Shown here piece after piece: positions 28,562-30,994 of a stretch of DNA of 30,994 bases. The notes below the pieces were generated by a model, which was not told the DNA's origin, made no database searches, and worked only from the letters and a program-made list of their open reading frames with translations. The stretch spans positions 1-30,994 of the forward strand of contig CAYGWD010000012.1 in the NCBI GenBank assembly GCA_964353745.1. Reading direction: 5' to 3'. Origin of the DNA: CS1-C013 sp964353745. GTDB lineage: Archaea; Aenigmatarchaeota; Aenigmatarchaeia; Aenigmatarchaeales; Aenigmatarchaeaceae. Both the position numbers and the translations under genes were made by a program. The stretch's first letter is position 1. Each line of letters opens with the position of its first letter.

Positions 28562-28903
28562 GTGTCTAAACCAAAAGATTTATCAACAGAAGAATTTTTA
28601 AAATTTGTAGAAGAAGACAAAAAAGTTAAAAGAGGTGAATATATTCCTTGGAAAAATTCTAGTTATTCGACTGAAGTTGGTAAATCTGACTCTAAAAATG
28701 GAGATAAGGAAGATACAGCTGAGAAATCTCTTTGGTGTAAGATAGGTCTTCATAAATTTAAATATATTGGAGATAAGATTAAATACAGACAATTTGATTA
28801 CACGTTCACAGAACGTATTTTTAAATGTCAAAGACCTGGTTGTGAAAAACAAGAAATAGTTACAGAGATGTATGATGATATTGGTGGACATGTCGTAAAT
28901 TGA
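28562..28903 (+). CDS. Small protein with putative C/H-C-C zinc site
   Basis: From the GTG at 28562 the protein has 113 residues: a charged N-terminus ('KDLSTEEFLKFVEEDKK'), a polar linker, and a C-terminal module 'WCKIGLHKFKYIG' ... 'FKCQRPGCEKQEI'. The Cys-x4-His and Cys-x4-Cys pairs resemble the short zinc modules of phage and prophage proteins (DUF1660-like), which supports an acquired origin. GTG 28562 is chosen because AGTGAT lies 3-4 bases before it and the TATA-like TTTAAATC is about 37 bases upstream; the TTG at 28535 is less likely. The gene is bracketed by 49-base direct repeats. Confidence 0.6.
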   Translation: MSKPKDLSTEEFLKFVEEDKKVKRGEYIPWKNSSYSTEVGKSDSKNGDKEDTAEKSLWCKIGLHKFKYIGDKIKYRQFDYTFTERIFKCQRPGCEKQEIVTEMYDDIGGHVVN

Positions 28904-28916
28904 CAATTAATTTTTA

Positions 28917-28965
28917 AACTTCCTATTTTCACTTGCTATGGAACTTTTATGGAAGAAGTTTTGAA
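28917..28965. repeat. 49-base direct repeat, right copy
   Basis: Right partner of 28444-28492. It begins 14 bases after the stop of the zinc-site gene and ends 24 bases before the stop of the ATPase gene. Differences from the left copy cluster in the centre (ACATTAG versus GCTATGG). Confidence 0.8.
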
Positions 28966-28989
28966 ATTTAGCGAAAATGAAAAGCAATT

Positions 28990-29712
28990 TTATTTTATTT
29001 CTATTACCCTTAGTCCATCCTTGGTTATCTCAAAAGGATGAATGAATATTGAGTGGTCTGTTCTTCTCATCTTCCTAATGGTCAAGGTTCTCTTGAACTC
29101 TTCTGCCACAGGCATGAACTCTAGTTTTACCACAGAGTCAACGAAGAACTCTATTATGCCACTAATGCTCAGCATGTCTGTTCCCTCTGGGACTGTTCCT
29201 GTGACAATTGTTGTTATGCCCAGTTTCTTCAGGTCATTTATTAATTTCATTAAAGCCACCCTTCTCAGATAGTCGTCTCTTATGAACATCTCTATTATCG
29301 TTGTTGAGTCAATGACAAGTCTTTTAGCATTGTTCTTTTTAACGATTTCCTCTATCCTCGAATAAAGATCATAAACGTATATTTTTAATATTCTTCCCAT
29401 TTCCTCGTCCTTGTCAAAGTTAACAGGGATAACAGGTTCTAGGACTAAGAATTTTATCAGGTTTTTCTTTTCCAAGTCTTCGATGTCCCAGTTGAACATG
29501 GATTTTATGTCAGCCTTTATGTCGCTCTCAGGTTCCTCGGTCGTTACGTAGATGCCGATCTCATTCTTCTTGGTTCCTGCGTATAGGAAGGAAGCGCAGA
29601 AAGCAGTTTTGCCTGTTCCCGTTTTTCCAGTAACAAGGTTGACACTTTTCTCTACAAAACCGCCTTGCATTTTTTCGTCCAGACCTTCCACGCCGCTATT
29701 GAGTCTTTCCAT
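28990..29712 (-). CDS. KaiC/RadA-like RecA-superfamily ATPase
   Basis: A 240-residue single-domain ATPase of the archaeal KaiC type: 'LNSGVEGLDEKMQGGFVEKS' at the start, Walker A 'GKTGTGKTAF', the catalytic glutamates in 'VTTEEPESD', Walker B 'RLVIDSTTII', and the C-terminal 'RKMRRTDHSIFIHPFEITKDG' signature. Single-domain KaiC-like proteins in archaea act as nucleotide-dependent switches in signalling and in surface appendage assembly (ArlH). The ATG at 29712 overlaps the end of the upstream surface-protein gene by 17 bases in a different frame, so the two are coupled. An in-frame TTG 9 bases earlier is less likely as the start. Confidence 0.9.
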   Translation of the reverse strand: MERLNSGVEGLDEKMQGGFVEKSVNLVTGKTGTGKTAFCASFLYAGTKKNEIGIYVTTEEPESDIKADIKSMFNWDIEDLEKKNLIKFLVLEPVIPVNFDKDEEMGRILKIYVYDLYSRIEEIVKKNNAKRLVIDSTTIIEMFIRDDYLRRVALMKLINDLKKLGITTIVTGTVPEGTDMLSISGIIEFFVDSVVKLEFMPVAEEFKRTLTIRKMRRTDHSIFIHPFEITKDGLRVIEIK

Positions 29713-30994
29713 TGCTATCAATATTATTCTTATTTTTTCTATTTAATATACTTTTGGGAGAATTTTTGATTTTCTTTGGTATGCCCTTTATTCCATTGGC
29801 GAACCATGTTGCCATTGCAAGAGGGCTCACGGCTTTGATTAATTGGATTCTTTCATTTTCCCTTTCTCTTATCTGGGCTCTCAGTTTCAGAATCCTGTCC
29901 TGCTTACCAATCATTATTTTTGAGAATGTGTTCTCGTCTATCTTTCTCATGAAATATTGTTTCTCAGTCTCGACCCTGGATAAAACTAGGGTTTCCTCCT
30001 CCTCTTTTAATTCTGATAGTTCCTTTTCCTTTTTGTTTAACGGCAGTAAGACTTGGGGAACCATGTACATCGTCGTGAAGCTCATGACCACGAATAAACC
30101 GATTAGCCAAGCGTTCTGGAGCAAAAATGCTTGGTTTCTTAACCCGCCCAATCTCGATTCAACAAGTTGATTATTGCTTGTCAGGTTTGCTAAAGAGGCG
30201 GACAAGACGTCGATTTGGTCACCAGCTATAGAGCTGTTTGCATTTTGTAGGAGTGCTCTGGATTTTTCGACCATTGCCTCTAGGTTACTGGTGTCTATCC
30301 CCGCTTTCTTGACCTCTTGAATTTTATTTTCTATGTCTGCCAATTCGTTTTCTAACTCACTCAAAGAGTTATAATGTTGAGACTGTCCTACTATTATGTC
30401 AATGGTTTTGTCCTTTCTGAAAAGACTGGTGCCTATGCTTATGGTCGTGTTTGGATAGTCTCCTACGACTGCGAATAGAGGGGCATGTATTGATATGGTA
30501 AATACTTTTTCTTCCTTTTCTTTCAGCTCAAAGCTTGGCGGCATGGAGATGTTGCAGCAATGCTCTGAAGCATTATAAAATGACATTAATTCTAAGACTG
30601 TGTTGCCAGTGTTTTTCAGGACACCTGTTATTTCTTTGTCTCCCCCCTGTTTTATTTCTAACCTTGCCGCGCTCAAGTTAAAGTTAAAGTCTTCTTCCTT
30701 GATTAACGCGCAATATCCGTCTGGTTGGCATCCATAATCAGAGTTATCGCAACCGCATATTGAGCACTTTCTAGTCAGGGTTCCATTAGAGCAGTAATAA
30801 GGTCTTTTTGCAGAGCACTGATCGTATAAAGTTCCGTCAGTGCAATTCTTTGGTTTTTCTTTTGCTGATGGTGCAAATCCTCCTGAGCCGCCACCTCCGC
30901 TAATAATAGTTGTTGTTTCATCTGTTGTTGTAAGTGTTTTATAATTTTCTCCTGTATTATTGTACGAATCTGTAGCATTAACCGTTATATTAAA
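29696..30994 (-). CDS. Cell-surface protein with Cys-rich module, membrane helix and coiled coil, partial
   Basis: The frame is open to the right edge, so 432 residues are visible and the N-terminus is missing. From the edge: an Ig-like end 'FNITVNATDSYNNTG', a Gly-rich linker, a Cys-rich module with ten cysteines ('NCTDGTLYDQCSAKRPYYC', 'SNGTLTRKCSICGCDNSD'), a beta domain ('GVLKNTGNTVLELMSF', 'VGDYPNTTISIGTSLF'), a helical stretch 'ELENELADIENKIQEVKKAG', a membrane segment 'AWLIGLFVVMSFTTMYMV', and a cytoplasmic coiled coil ('KEKELSELKEEEETLVLSRV') with a Lys/Asn-rich end. A probable receptor or adhesin whose inner part faces the KaiC-like ATPase encoded next. Confidence 0.8.
   Translation of the reverse strand, partial: FNITVNATDSYNNTGENYKTLTTTDETTTIISGGGGSGGFAPSAKEKPKNCTDGTLYDQCSAKRPYYCSNGTLTRKCSICGCDNSDYGCQPDGYCALIKEEDFNFNLSAARLEIKQGGDKEITGVLKNTGNTVLELMSFYNASEHCCNISMPPSFELKEKEEKVFTISIHAPLFAVVGDYPNTTISIGTSLFRKDKTIDIIVGQSQHYNSLSELENELADIENKIQEVKKAGIDTSNLEAMVEKSRALLQNANSSIAGDQIDVLSASLANLTSNNQLVESRLGGLRNQAFLLQNAWLIGLFVVMSFTTMYMVPQVLLPLNKKEKELSELKEEEETLVLSRVETEKQYFMRKIDENTFSKIMIGKQDRILKLRAQIRERENERIQLIKAVSPLAMATWFANGIKGIPKKIKNSPKSILNRKNKNNIDSNGKTQ

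Noticed and set aside
1..30994. CRISPR array, tRNA, rRNA or prophage structural genes
   Set aside because: No regularly spaced short repeats, no tRNA-like folds and no phage structural or packaging proteins were found in any part of the window.

Overview
The window is typical archaeal chromosome: it carries an archaeal histone, aIF5A, TFB, ribosomal protein L35Ae, an archaeal-type CCA-adding enzyme and an Ogg2-type DNA glycosylase. Promoters look like TATA boxes about 25 bases upstream of starts (many leaderless), and ribosome binding sites are GGTGA/AGTGAT. High A+T content, tightly packed small genes and many unrecognised short proteins suggest a DPANN-like lineage (Woesearchaeota/Pacearchaeota-like), but that placement is inference. 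No rRNA, tRNA, CRISPR array or transposase was seen.

Layout. 1-4016: 3' end of an HtpX protease gene, a divergent PurM-like gene followed by a possible relic of a second PurM tail, an unknown protein and an M23-like protein. 10452-4019 (minus): a ten-gene operon with almost no spacing, holding CCA transferase, tRNase Z, three small membrane proteins, a methyltransferase, endonuclease III, a LigD-type 3'-phosphoesterase, a metallophosphoesterase and an endonuclease IV-like TIM barrel. It joins tRNA 3'-end maturation with DNA base-excision and end cleaning. 10490-11576: a membrane protein and a CBS protein. 11573-13328 (minus): a class II aldolase-like protein and Ogg2. 13374-16516: a MacB-type ABC exporter with a surface-anchored partner.

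16514-18860 is the strangest stretch. Two copies of a roughly 180-base intergenic element with a strong conserved hairpin flank an unknown 455-residue protein. A 73-base repeat carrying a perfect 20-base palindrome occurs twice, on either side of a small winged-helix gene. One palindrome copy carries a TATA box placed to start transcription at the edge of the structured element. I take this as the best candidate for an undescribed RNA or mobile regulatory module.

18861-21378 holds aIF5A, histone, an unknown small gene and TFB preceded by a 33-codon leader ORF. 21379-22628 (minus) holds three unknown genes, two of them paralogues. From a shared palindromic TATA box a divergent cluster runs 22688-27363: a 54-residue membrane peptide, a zinc-ribbon protein, a large xylose-isomerase-type TIM barrel, and a nucleotidyltransferase fused to one intact and one degenerate HEPN-like repeat. 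After L35Ae comes accessory material: a retropepsin-like protease overlapping a DUF5678 gene, and a zinc-finger-like gene between 49-base direct repeats. The window ends with a KaiC-type ATPase overlapping the 3' end of a surface protein gene that runs off the right edge.
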